NCBI GenBank assembly: GCA_946479475.1
Contig: CAMLGG010000080.1
Span: forward strand, 1-19,411
DNA from: an uncultured Ideonella sp.
GTDB lineage: Bacteria; Pseudomonadota; Gammaproteobacteria; Burkholderiales; Burkholderiaceae
Direction of reading: 5' to 3'
DNA length: 19,411 nt
Shown here: one piece after another, positions 1-6,929 of the stretch
How positions within the stretch are numbered: position 1 is the stretch's first letter
Layout: each line of letters begins with the position of its first letter
Position numbers and translations under genes: made by a program
The notes under the pieces: model-generated
What the model saw: the letters and a program-made list of their open reading frames with translations, nothing else
Databases searched by the model: none
What the model was told of the DNA's origin: nothing

Positions 1-2
1 TC

Positions 3-698
3 GGCATCCGCCGCCTGCGCACGGCCGTGCAGGAGCTCGGGGCCCTGGTCCACCTCGAGGCCGAGCCGGCCTGGCTCGCGCCGCTGGTCGGCCTGTTCCG
101 GGCGCTGGGGGCCGGGCGTGACGAAGCGGCCCTGGAGGCCAGCCTGGCGCCGCGCCTGCAGGCCGCGGGGGCGCCGGCCGTCGACTGGCGCGTCGGCGAC
201 GAGCCGCCGCCCACACCGCCCGCCACGCTGGTGCGCGCAGAGCCGGTGCAGCGCGCGCTGCTGGGCGTCCTGGTCGACAGCCTGGCGCCGGTGCAGGGCA
301 TGCCGCCGCAGGAGTGCCTGCGCCACCTGCGGCGGCGCCTGGACCGCCTGCACCGCCAGGCAGCCCGTGCCGGCAGGGATTTCGCCGACCTGGCCGAGGC
401 CGGGCAGCACCGGGCCCGCAAGCGCGTGAAGCGGCTGCGCTACCTGGTCGACTTCGTGGCGCCGCTGTTCGCGCAGCACAAGGCGGTCAAGCGCTACGTG
501 CGCGCACTGGCCACCGCGCAGGAGCGGCTCGGAGGCCACCAGGATCTGCTGACGGCCTTGCCGCTTTACCGCAGCGCGGCCAGTCGCGAACCCGAGGCCT
601 GGTTCGCCTGCGGCTGGCTGGTCGCGCAACTGCAGTCCGATGCGGCATCGTGTGCCGATGCGCTGTGCGCGGTGGGGCGCGCGAAGCGCTTCTGGTGA
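3..698 (+). CDS. CHAD domain protein, C-terminal part (5' end outside window)
   Basis: The reading frame is open from the first bases of the window and ends at the TGA at 696-698, so the gene begins upstream. The first visible residues read GIRRLRTAVQEL, the basic helix signature of the first CHAD half. A second copy, QHRARKRVKRLRYLVDF, lies at 408-455. CHAD (conserved histidine alpha-helical) domains are helical bundles with conserved histidines, lysines and arginines that bind inorganic polyphosphate; many are fused behind a CYTH triphosphatase domain. Whether a CYTH domain precedes this one cannot be seen. An internal ATG at 27 lies inside the conserved helix and is not a credible start. 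The following protease gene is 199 bases downstream with its own ribosome site, so I see no reason to place them in one operon. Confidence 0.85.
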   Translation, partial: GIRRLRTAVQELGALVHLEAEPAWLAPLVGLFRALGAGRDEAALEASLAPRLQAAGAPAVDWRVGDEPPPTPPATLVRAEPVQRALLGVLVDSLAPVQGMPPQECLRHLRRRLDRLHRQAARAGRDFADLAEAGQHRARKRVKRLRYLVDFVAPLFAQHKAVKRYVRALATAQERLGGHQDLLTALPLYRSAASREPEAWFACGWLVAQLQSDAASCADALCAVGRAKRFW

Positions 699-816
699 GC
701 CGCGAACCTGGGGGGTGATCGCCCACCCTTCAGGGGGATGCATGGGCGCTCGCCCGGCGCGCAAGATCCGGCGTCGTTCGCTGGCACGACGAATGCCAAC
801 GGACGCCGCGGCGCCG

Positions 817-868
817 TGCCCCCGGGGGCATCGGGGCCGACCGGCGGGCCTGCCGGCGGCAGGCCCGC
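817..868. repeat. Two adjacent perfect palindromes in the protease leader
   Basis: Within the 199-base gap between the CHAD gene and the protease there is a 14-bp perfect palindrome, TGCCCCCGGGGGCA, at 817-830. Fourteen bases later there is a hairpin with 11-bp perfect arms: GCGGGCCTGCC at 844-854, loop GGC, GGCAGGCCCGC at 858-868. The hairpin ends 18 bases before the ribosome site of the protease. No T-tract follows, so it is not a textbook terminator. It could be an mRNA leader structure, a weak terminator for the CHAD gene or a protein site. The rest of 699-897 shows no clear promoter to my eye. Confidence 0.45.
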
Positions 869-886
869 ACCACGAGAGCGTCTATC

Positions 887-892
887 AAGGAG
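887..892 (+). promoter_or_regulatory. Ribosome binding site that fixes the protease start
   Basis: AAGGAG lies five bases before the ATG at 898. The open frame extends further upstream to 640, overlapping the CHAD gene, but only the 898 start has this site and begins with a signal peptide. Confidence 0.8.
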
Positions 893-897
893 TGCCC

Positions 898-2679
898 ATG
901 AAGAGACTGCTTCTGGCGGCCGCTGCCGCCGCCGTGTTGTTGGCTCCTGCCGCCCGCGCGGGCGGCGCGGAGATCGAGGAGGGCGCGTCCAGCGCGCTCG
1001 AGGCTGCGATCAGCGGCCACACCGACCGGCTGATCCTCCAGTACAGGCCCGGCACCGCGGCCTTTGCCCATGCCGACACCCAGGCCATGGCTCGTGCCCA
1101 CGAGGCCGTCCAGCGTGCTGGCGTGCAGATGCGCTACCTGCGCAGCAACGCCTTCGGCGCCCATGTGATGAAGCTCGACCGGCTGCTCGACGTGGCCGAG
1201 GCCGAGTCCCTCGCCCGGGCCGTCGCCGCGGCCGACCCCGACCTGGCGTTCGCGGAGCCCGACAAGCGCATGCACGTGCTCTTCACGCCGAACGACACGA
1301 GCTACAACCTGCAGTGGCACTACTACGAGGCCACTGCCGGCCTGAACGCCCCGCCGGCCTGGGACAAGTCCACCGGCAGCGGCGTCACCGTCGCCGTCAT
1401 CGACACCGGCTACCGTCCGCACGCCGACCTGGCGGCCAACATCGTCGGCGGCTACGACTTCATAGTCGACACCTTCGTCGCCAACGACGGCAACGGCCGT
1501 GACAGCGACGCGAAGGACCCGGGCGACTGGGTGGCCGCCAACGAATGCGGCTATGCGCATGCGGCGCAGAACTCGAGCTGGCACGGCACGCACGTGGCCG
1601 GCACGATCGCCGCTGTGACCAACAACGCCAGCGGTGTCGCCGGCGTGGCCTTCAACGCCAAGGTCGTGCCTGCGCGCGTGCTGGGCAAGTGCGGCGGCTA
1701 CACCTCGGACATCGCCGATGCGATCGTCTGGGCCTCCGGCGGCTCGGTCAGCGGCGTTCCGGCCAATGCCAACCCGGCGCGGGTGATCAACATGTCGCTC
1801 GGCGGCAGCGGCAGCTGCGACTCGACCACGCAGGCGGCCATCAACGGCGCGCGCAGCCGCGGCACCGTGGTCGTCGTGGCGGCGGGCAACTCCAACGCCA
1901 ACGCGGCCAACTTCACGCCGGCCAACTGCTCCGGCGTCGTCACCGTCGCAGCGGTGGGCCGCACGGGCTCGAAGGCGTACTACTCGAACTACGGCAGCGT
2001 GGTCGACGTGGCGGCGCCGGGCGGCGACATGAGTGGCGGCCAGGCCAACGGCGTGTACTCCACGCTCAACGCCGGCACGACCACGCCAGGCGCGGATTCG
2101 TATGCCTACTACCAGGGCACCTCGATGGCCACGCCGCACGTGGTCGGCGTGGTGGCCCTGATGCTGGCGAAGAACGGCTCCCTGACGCCGGACCAGGTCG
2201 AGTCGATGCTGAAGTCCACGGCCCGAGCCTTCCCGGGCAACTGCGCGCAATGCGGCGCGGGCATCGTCAGCGCGAGTGCGGCGGTGGACGCGGCGGCGGG
2301 CGGCGGCGGTGGCGGCAACGTCACCGAGGTCGAGCCGAACAACTCGATGTCGGCGGCGCAGGCCCTCACCGTCAACCCGGCCACGGTCGCGGGCACGATG
2401 GGCACTTCGAGCGACACCGACTACTTCAAGCTCACCGTAGGCGCCGGCAAGACGCTGACGTCCACGCTCACGCCCAATGCCAGCTCCGACTACGACCTGT
2501 ACCTGTACAACTCGTCCGGCACGCGGCTCGCGTACAGCATCAACGGCACCGGCCAGGTCGACCAGATCGTGCGCACCAACACCAGCGGCTCGGCCGTCAC
2601 CTGGTATGTGCGGGTCGTGTACTACTCGGGCGGCACGGGAGCGACGAGCGGGAAGTACACGCTGGTCGAGTCGCAGTGA
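898..2679 (+). CDS. Secreted subtilisin-family (S8) serine protease with C-terminal PPC domain
   Basis: 593 residues. Residues 1-21 form a Sec signal peptide (MKRLLL, an alanine/leucine core, then ARAGG). Residues 25-125 look like an I9-like propeptide that would be cleaved. The peptidase domain spans about 140-460 with the complete triad: Asp169 in VIDTGY, His229 in HGTHVAGT, Ser409 in GTSMATPH, and oxyanion Asn331 in AAGNSN. Six cysteines (217, 265, 307, 344, 449, 452) suggest up to three disulfides, typical of secreted proteobacterial subtilisins. A glycine-rich linker near 466-472 leads to a PPC (pre-peptidase C-terminal) domain, about 474-593, beginning VEPNNS. PPC domains are often removed after secretion and may assist export or substrate binding. 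It is probably secreted through the type II pathway. Substrate is unknown; general extracellular protein breakdown is the default. It stands alone, followed by palindromic repeats. Confidence 0.95.
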   Translation: MKRLLLAAAAAAVLLAPAARAGGAEIEEGASSALEAAISGHTDRLILQYRPGTAAFAHADTQAMARAHEAVQRAGVQMRYLRSNAFGAHVMKLDRLLDVAEAESLARAVAAADPDLAFAEPDKRMHVLFTPNDTSYNLQWHYYEATAGLNAPPAWDKSTGSGVTVAVIDTGYRPHADLAANIVGGYDFIVDTFVANDGNGRDSDAKDPGDWVAANECGYAHAAQNSSWHGTHVAGTIAAVTNNASGVAGVAFNAKVVPARVLGKCGGYTSDIADAIVWASGGSVSGVPANANPARVINMSLGGSGSCDSTTQAAINGARSRGTVVVVAAGNSNANAANFTPANCSGVVTVAAVGRTGSKAYYSNYGSVVDVAAPGGDMSGGQANGVYSTLNAGTTTPGADSYAYYQGTSMATPHVVGVVALMLAKNGSLTPDQVESMLKSTARAFPGNCAQCGAGIVSASAAVDAAAGGGGGGNVTEVEPNNSMSAAQALTVNPATVAGTMGTSSDTDYFKLTVGAGKTLTSTLTPNASSDYDLYLYNSSGTRLAYSINGTGQVDQIVRTNTSGSAVTWYVRVVYYSGGTGATSGKYTLVESQ

Positions 2680-2697
2680 CGCGGGTGCCAACCCCGG

Positions 2698-2753
2698 CTT
2701 GAGTCTGTCGAAGGGCCTCACTGCACCGGTGTCTCGCCTTCGACAGGCTCAGG
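2698..2753. repeat. Dispersed palindromic (REP-like) repeat, copy A
   Basis: An inverted pair starts 18 bases after the protease stop: CTTGAGTCTGTCGAAGG at 2698-2714 and CCTTCGACAGGCTCAGG at 2737-2753. The arms are near-complementary and could form a long stem with a 22-base loop. The same right arm recurs exactly at 2855 and 19360. Such TTCGACA-containing palindromes are dispersed in many high-GC proteobacterial genomes. It may serve as the 3' end structure of the protease mRNA. Confidence 0.8.
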
Positions 2754-2816
2754 CCGAACGGTGGGGGGTGGCGAAGGGTGGGTGTGTGCGCGACCGGCAG
2801 ATCTCACTCCGTTCAC

Positions 2817-2871
2817 CCTGAGCTTGTCGAAGGGCCTGGTGGCACGGGCTCTCGCCTTCGACAGGCTCAGG
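2817..2871. repeat. Dispersed palindromic (REP-like) repeat, copy B
   Basis: Left arm CCTGAGCTTGTCGAAGG at 2817-2833 and right arm CCTTCGACAGGCTCAGG at 2855-2871, differing from a perfect inverted repeat by one base. It sits 63 bases after copy A in the same orientation, forming a doublet. Between its arms it shares GGCACG.GCTCTCG with the copy at 19322-19376, so that loop is conserved too. The remainder of 2680-2969 holds a G-rich stretch (about 2754-2790) and no credible gene. Confidence 0.8.
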
Positions 2872-2969
2872 CCGGACGGGATGCGAAGGCCTCGATGGAG
2901 GGTGGGGCCCGCGCCGGGCAGATACATTTCACTCCTCGCAGCCATTCGAAAAGAACAAGGGTGGTGGAC

Positions 2970-3938
2970 TTGAACGGCAAGACGAACGACAAGGGCCGTC
3001 CGGCGGCGCGCCGGGGCGTCGGGATCATCGGCCTCGGGGTGATGGGCTGGCGCATGGCGCAGGCGCTGGGCGACCATCCGGCCTTCCGGGTCGTCGCGGC
3101 CCACGATCCCGCGCCCGAGGCGGCCTCGCGCGGCGTGCCGATGCTGGAAAGTGCCGAGGCCGTGGTGACGCACCCCGAGGTCGATTGCGTCTACATCGCA
3201 TCGCCTCCGGCGCTGCACCGCCGGCATGTGGAGGCCGCGGCCGCCGCGGGCAAGGCGGTGTTCTGCGAGAAGCCGCTCGCGGCCTCGCTGGAGGACGCCG
3301 AGGCCTGCTGCCGTTCGTTGCGCGCGGCGCGCGTGCCGGCCGGTGTGAACTTCCCCTTCGCCACCTCGCATTCCGCGCGCCAGCTGCGCCGTCTGGTGGC
3401 CGACCGCGCCCTCGGCCGGATCGAGCGAGGCGAACTCACGCTTCGCTTCTCCCGCTGGCCGCGGGCCTGGCAAGCCGATGCCGCCGGCTGGCTCGCCGGG
3501 CCCGAGCAGGGCGGCTTCACCCGCGAGGTGGTGTCGCACTTCCTGTTCCTCGCGGCGCGGCTGTTGGGCCGAGGCGAGGTCGAGTCGTGCGAGATCACGC
3601 GCGGCCCGGCCGGCACCGAGCACAAGCTCGTCGCGCGCCTGCGCTTCGGCGGGCACACGCCGCTGGCGATCGACGCCGAGGTCGCCGGCGCCGTCGACGA
3701 CTACAACCGCTTCGAGATCTTCGGGGACCAGGGCTCGGCCGCGCTCGCCGACTGGCAGCGCCTGGACTACCGGGGCCAGCTGTCGGAGCGCGTCAACTCC
3801 ATGCCGAACCAGCTCGAAGGCCTGCGCCGCCTGCTCGCCGGCGAGCCCGACCACGGCCTGGCGACGCCGGAGGAGGCGGCCGAGGTGGTGCGGCTGGTCG
3901 AGCACATGCTGGCGAGCGCGCCGGCCTCCCTGCACTGA
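2970..3938 (+). CDS. Gfo/Idh/MocA-family NAD(P)-dependent oxidoreductase
   Basis: 322 residues from a TTG start. The start is uncertain: in-frame GTG codons at 2961 and 2964 and an ATG at 2895 also exist. TTG 2970 is preferred because AAGGG (2957-2961) sits eight bases before it and the nucleotide fold then begins near residue 16, as usual in the family. The N-terminal Rossmann fold has the dinucleotide motif GLGVMG (21-26), followed by the family signature EKPLA (100-104) carrying the catalytic lysine 101. The C-terminal alpha/beta domain includes GGFTREVVSHFLF (181-193), where His190 matches the conserved active-site histidine region. Members oxidise or reduce sugars, inositols, amino sugars or other small hydroxy compounds; the substrate cannot be read from sequence. 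It is the first gene of a three-gene run, 11 bases before the cysteine hydrolase. Confidence 0.85.
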   Translation: MNGKTNDKGRPAARRGVGIIGLGVMGWRMAQALGDHPAFRVVAAHDPAPEAASRGVPMLESAEAVVTHPEVDCVYIASPPALHRRHVEAAAAAGKAVFCEKPLAASLEDAEACCRSLRAARVPAGVNFPFATSHSARQLRRLVADRALGRIERGELTLRFSRWPRAWQADAAGWLAGPEQGGFTREVVSHFLFLAARLLGRGEVESCEITRGPAGTEHKLVARLRFGGHTPLAIDAEVAGAVDDYNRFEIFGDQGSAALADWQRLDYRGQLSERVNSMPNQLEGLRRLLAGEPDHGLATPEEAAEVVRLVEHMLASAPASLH

Positions 3939-3949
3939 AGGAAGATCAC

Positions 3950-4498
3950 ATGAGCCCAACCGCCTTGCTCGTCATCGACATCCAGCGCGGCGCCTTCGAC
4001 GGCGTGCGCTGCCCGCCGATGGATGCCCCCGAGCGCCTCGTGCGCCATGCCGGCCAGCTGGTCGAGGCGGTCCGCCAGGGCGGCCATCACGTGGTCTTCG
4101 TGCGCCACTGCGAAGAGGCGGGCGCGCCCTTCGAGGACGGCACGCCGCACGGCGAGTTGCACGAGTCGCTGGTGCCCGCGCCCGGCGAGCTGGTGCTGAA
4201 GAAGCGCCAGTCCAGCTCTTTCGAAGGCACCGACCTGCGCGCGCAGCTCGAAGCCAGGCAGGTCGAGGCGCTGGTGCTCTGCGGGCTGCAGAGCGAGTTC
4301 TGCGTCTCGAACACCGCGCGCTCGGCGCTGGCCCTGGGCTACCGCGTGCAGCTGGCCAGCGACGGCCACGGCACCTGGCCTTCCGAGGGGCGCAGCGCCG
4401 AGGAGATCCGCGCCGAGGCCAACCGGCGCCTGGCCGAGGCGGGTGCCCATCTGGCGACGACCGCCGAGCTCGCCCAGGCGCTGTCCGCGGCGCGCTGA
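3950..4498 (+). CDS. Isochorismatase-like cysteine hydrolase
   Basis: 182 residues, the usual length for this family. The ATG is preceded by AAGGAAG at 3938-3944. The three catalytic residues are visible: Asp10 in LLVIDIQ, Lys85 in KKRQSSSF, and nucleophile Cys118 in SEFCVSNTAR, preceded by the GL turn that forms the cis-peptide region. These enzymes hydrolyse amides, carbamoyl compounds, nicotinamide or isochorismate. The absence of siderophore genes argues against isochorismate. A nearby glutamine-synthetase-type ligase and an oxidoreductase point to nitrogen-compound breakdown, with amidase or carbamoylase activity as the likeliest option; this is inference. It sits 11 bases after the oxidoreductase stop and 34 bases before the ligase start, so co-transcription is expected. 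Confidence 0.85.
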   Translation: MSPTALLVIDIQRGAFDGVRCPPMDAPERLVRHAGQLVEAVRQGGHHVVFVRHCEEAGAPFEDGTPHGELHESLVPAPGELVLKKRQSSSFEGTDLRAQLEARQVEALVLCGLQSEFCVSNTARSALALGYRVQLASDGHGTWPSEGRSAEEIRAEANRRLAEAGAHLATTAELAQALSAAR

Positions 4499-4532
4499 AC
4501 GCCCGGGCCTCGGGATGGGGCAAGATCGCCCG

Positions 4533-5894
4533 ATGCATTCAGCCGATCTTCCCGCAGCCGCCGCTTCGCCTGCAGAGCTCTTCGATCGCGCCGGCGTGCG
4601 CCAGGTCGAGTGCCTCTTCCCCGACATGACGGGCTACCCGCGGGGCAAGCTGATGCCCGCGGCGGCCTTCCTGGCCGGCCAGGAGCTGCGCATCGCCCAG
4701 GCCATCGCGATGCAGGCGGTGACGGGCGACTACTCCGACCATCCGATCTTCCCCGAGGACGATCCGGACGTGCGGCTGGTGCCCGATCCGGCGACGGTCC
4801 GCCTGGCGCCCTGGTCGCCACGCGAGCAGCCGCGCGCGCTGGCCATCCACGACTGCTGCGAGCTCGACGGCCGGCCCTGCGCCTTCGCGCCCCGCTCGCT
4901 GCTGAAGGCGGTGCTGGCGCGCTATGCCCAGCGCGGCCTCGCGCCGGTGGTCGCGCCGGAGATCGAGTTCTACCTGTGCGCTCCGTGCTCCGATCCGGGC
5001 GAGCCTTTGCGCCCGCCGGTCGGCCGCCTGGGCCGGCGCGAGGTCGGCCAGTCGGCCTTCAGCCTGAACCTGCTCGACGAGCTGGCCCCGTTCTGGTCCG
5101 ATTTCCAGCAGGCGTTGGAGACACTGCGGATCCGCGCCGACACCTGGATCCACGAGGTCGGCTGCTCGCAGTTCGAGATCAACCTGTGGCACGGCAACGC
5201 GCTGGAGGTCGCCGACCAGGCCTTCCTCTTCAAGCACGCGGCGCGCGAGATCGCCATCGCCCACGGCATGAACGCGGTCTTCCTCGCCAAGCCCATCGCC
5301 GGCGAGGCGGGCAGCTCGATGCACTTGCACGTGAGCGTGGTCGACGGCGATGGGCGCAACGTGTTCAGCGCGGCCGACGGCAGCGAGCATCCCGCCTTCC
5401 ACCATTTCATCGGCGGCCTGCAGGCCCACCTGCCGGACCTGATGCTGCTGCTCGCGCCGCACGTCAACTCCTACCGTCGCTTCGTGCGCGGCAGCCAGGC
5501 GCCCATCCACCTCGGCTGGGGCCACGACAACCGCAGCGCGGGCCTGCGCGTGCCGGTCAGCGGCCCGGCGGCGCGCCGCATAGAGCAGCGCGTGTCGGGC
5601 TCGGATGCGAACCCCTACCTGGCGATCGCCGCCACGCTGGCCGCAGGCCTCGCCGGCCTCGAAGAGAGCCTGCCCGCGAGCGCCCCGCTGGAGGCCAACG
5701 CCCCCGACCAGGCGCGCACCCTGCCGCTCAGCGCCCGCGAGGCCTGGCAGCGGCTCGCCGAGAGCACCTCGGCCCGGCGCCTGCTGAGCGACGACTTCGT
5801 CACCGGCCTGGTGGCCGCCAAGGAGGTCGAGCTGGACGATTTCGACCGCGAGATCAGCGCGTGGGAGAGGCGATACCTGTTGCCGCAGGTCTGA
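4533..5894 (+). CDS. Glutamine synthetase family protein (PuuA/gamma-glutamyl-amine ligase-like)
   Basis: 453 residues. The catalytic domain signatures are complete: PEIEFYL (142-148) with metal-binding glutamates, EVGCSQFEINL (208-218), GSSMHLHVS (260-268), NSYRRF (312-317), WGHDNRS (329-335) and RVSGSDANPYLAIAA (353-367). The N-terminal beta-grasp region is short, as in PuuA-like enzymes that ligate glutamate to polyamines or other amines rather than ammonia. I see no tyrosine adenylylation site context typical of housekeeping GlnA. The start at 4533 is favoured over the in-frame ATG at 4515, but neither has a strong ribosome site. Following the oxidoreductase and cysteine hydrolase, it probably activates an amine for catabolism. 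The exact amine is unknown. It converges with the LysR gene, with only 25 bases between the stops. Confidence 0.85.
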   Translation: MHSADLPAAAASPAELFDRAGVRQVECLFPDMTGYPRGKLMPAAAFLAGQELRIAQAIAMQAVTGDYSDHPIFPEDDPDVRLVPDPATVRLAPWSPREQPRALAIHDCCELDGRPCAFAPRSLLKAVLARYAQRGLAPVVAPEIEFYLCAPCSDPGEPLRPPVGRLGRREVGQSAFSLNLLDELAPFWSDFQQALETLRIRADTWIHEVGCSQFEINLWHGNALEVADQAFLFKHAAREIAIAHGMNAVFLAKPIAGEAGSSMHLHVSVVDGDGRNVFSAADGSEHPAFHHFIGGLQAHLPDLMLLLAPHVNSYRRFVRGSQAPIHLGWGHDNRSAGLRVPVSGPAARRIEQRVSGSDANPYLAIAATLAAGLAGLEESLPASAPLEANAPDQARTLPLSAREAWQRLAESTSARRLLSDDFVTGLVAAKEVELDDFDREISAWERRYLLPQV

Positions 5895-5919
5895 TCCAGG
5901 CCCTCGCTGAGGTTCGCCC

Positions 5920-6813
5920 TCACGCCGCCAGGACGCCTCCGAGCTCCGCCTTCGCCGCCTCGACGAAGGCGCGGGTCCGGGCCGGCAGCAGCCGCGATTG
6001 GGGCAGCACGAGCTGGACGGGTTGCGCAGGCGGCTGATAGGCGCGCAGGACGGGCCGCAGGCGGCCGGCCGCGATCGAATCTTTCAACTGGTAGGACAGG
6101 AACAGGCCGATGCCGGCGCCCTCCTCGCAGGCGCGCAGGGCGGCACCGGGGTGGTTGAAGCGCAGGCGGCCTTGCACGGGCACGCGCAGGCGCCGGCCGG
6201 CGTGGGCGAGCACCCAGTCGCCTTCGCGCTCGCCGCTGTAGCTGATGCATTCGAGGCGGCGCAGCGCCTCGGGCTCGCGCGGCGTGCCGTGGCTCTTCAG
6301 CCAGCCGGGGCTCGCCACGATCATCGGGCGCACCTCGCCCAGCGGCAGGGCGACCAGCGATGAGTCGGCCAGCTCCCCGATGCGGATGCCGACGTCCACG
6401 CCTTCCTCGACCAGGTTGACGTAGCGGTCGAGCAGCAGCAGCTCGGCCGTCACCGCAGGGTGCTGCATGCCGAAGCGCGCCAGCAGGCCCGCCACGTGCA
6501 TCTCGCCGAACAGCACGGGGGCGGTCACCACCAGGTGGCCGCGGCATTCCTTCCCCTCGGCCTGCAGCTCGGCATCGGCCTCGGCCAGCAGCGCCAGGGC
6601 GTCGCGGCAGCGCGCGAGGTAGGCGCGGCCCTCGGCAGTCAGGCTCACGCGGCGCGTGGTGCGCTGGAACAGGCGGGTGCCGAGGTGCGCCTCCAGGGCG
6701 GCCAGTTGGCGTACCACCGAAGGCAGCGAGGTGGACAGCGCGGCGGCGGCCGCCGTCAGGCTGCCGAGCTCGGCGATGCGCACGAAAGTCTGCAGGCTCT
6801 TGAGCTTGTCCAT
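5920..6813 (-). CDS. LysR-family transcriptional regulator
   Basis: 297 residues, the normal LysR length. The N-terminal winged helix-turn-helix (about 1-60) reads LQTFVRIAELGSLTAAAAAL, then VRQLAALEAHLGTRLFQRTT, then SLTAEG, a near-consensus LysR DNA-binding domain. The C-terminal effector domain (about 90-295) is of the periplasmic-binding-protein type; its DRYVNLVEEGVDVGIRIGEL stretch is typical of the subgroup often annotated DmlR-like. The gene is divergent from the amidotransferase-like gene with 116 bases between their starts, and a dyad resembling a LysR box lies 17 bases upstream of its own ATG. That layout usually means autoregulation and control of the divergent genes. It is also convergent with the glutamine-synthetase-like gene, which it could control in trans. 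The effector is unknown. Confidence 0.93.
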   Translation of the reverse strand: MDKLKSLQTFVRIAELGSLTAAAAALSTSLPSVVRQLAALEAHLGTRLFQRTTRRVSLTAEGRAYLARCRDALALLAEADAELQAEGKECRGHLVVTAPVLFGEMHVAGLLARFGMQHPAVTAELLLLDRYVNLVEEGVDVGIRIGELADSSLVALPLGEVRPMIVASPGWLKSHGTPREPEALRRLECISYSGEREGDWVLAHAGRRLRVPVQGRLRFNHPGAALRACEEGAGIGLFLSYQLKDSIAAGRLRPVLRAYQPPAQPVQLVLPQSRLLPARTRAFVEAAKAELGGVLAA

Positions 6814-6829
6814 CGGCGCAGTTTACGGA

Positions 6830-6850
6830 TTGCTCCAGGATCTGAAGCAA
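6830..6850. promoter_or_regulatory. Likely LysR operator: 21-bp dyad in the divergent intergenic region
   Basis: TTGCTCCAG (6830-6838), centre GAT, CTGAAGCAA (6842-6850): nine-base arms with one mismatch. Inside it T6834 and A6846 are separated by 11 bases within a CT...AG context, matching the T-N11-A pattern known for LysR-type binding sites. It lies 17 bases from the LysR start codon and about 80 bases from the start of the divergent gene. On the minus strand TTGCTT (6850-6845) and TAAACT (6825-6820), 19 bases apart, could be imperfect -35 and -10 elements for the LysR gene; this is weak. Confidence 0.6.
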
Positions 6851-6920
6851 AGAACTGCGCGGAGCGGCATTGATTCATCGGATGCGAAGCACCGAAGATG
6901 CGTGCTGCCACTCGCCGCAC

Positions 6921-6924
6921 GGAG
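6921..6924 (+). promoter_or_regulatory. Ribosome binding site supporting the GTG start at 6930
   Basis: GGAG with five bases of spacing to GTG 6930. Upstream in-frame starts at 6870 (TTG) and 6882 (ATG) would add a cysteine- and histidine-containing tail that does not look like the family's N terminus. Confidence 0.6.
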
Positions 6925-6929
6925 CCCTT

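Noticed and set aside
640..897. Longer N terminus for the protease starting at 640
   Set aside because: It overlaps the CHAD gene, lacks a ribosome site and would bury the signal peptide; the ATG at 898 has AAGGAG and a classic signal sequence.
730..2721. 663-codon open frame on the minus strand opposite the protease
   Set aside because: Its product is arginine/valine/glycine/histidine-rich with no domain features, while the plus strand encodes a complete subtilisin. It is a high-GC shadow frame.
2698..2871. Palindromic doublet as a CRISPR array or IS inverted repeats
   Set aside because: Only two units with no unique spacer series, and no transposase frame lies between or beside the arms.
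5895..5919. CCTCGCTGAGG hairpin between the convergent ligase and LysR stops as a terminator
   Set aside because: A four-base-pair stem without a T-run is not distinguishable from background.
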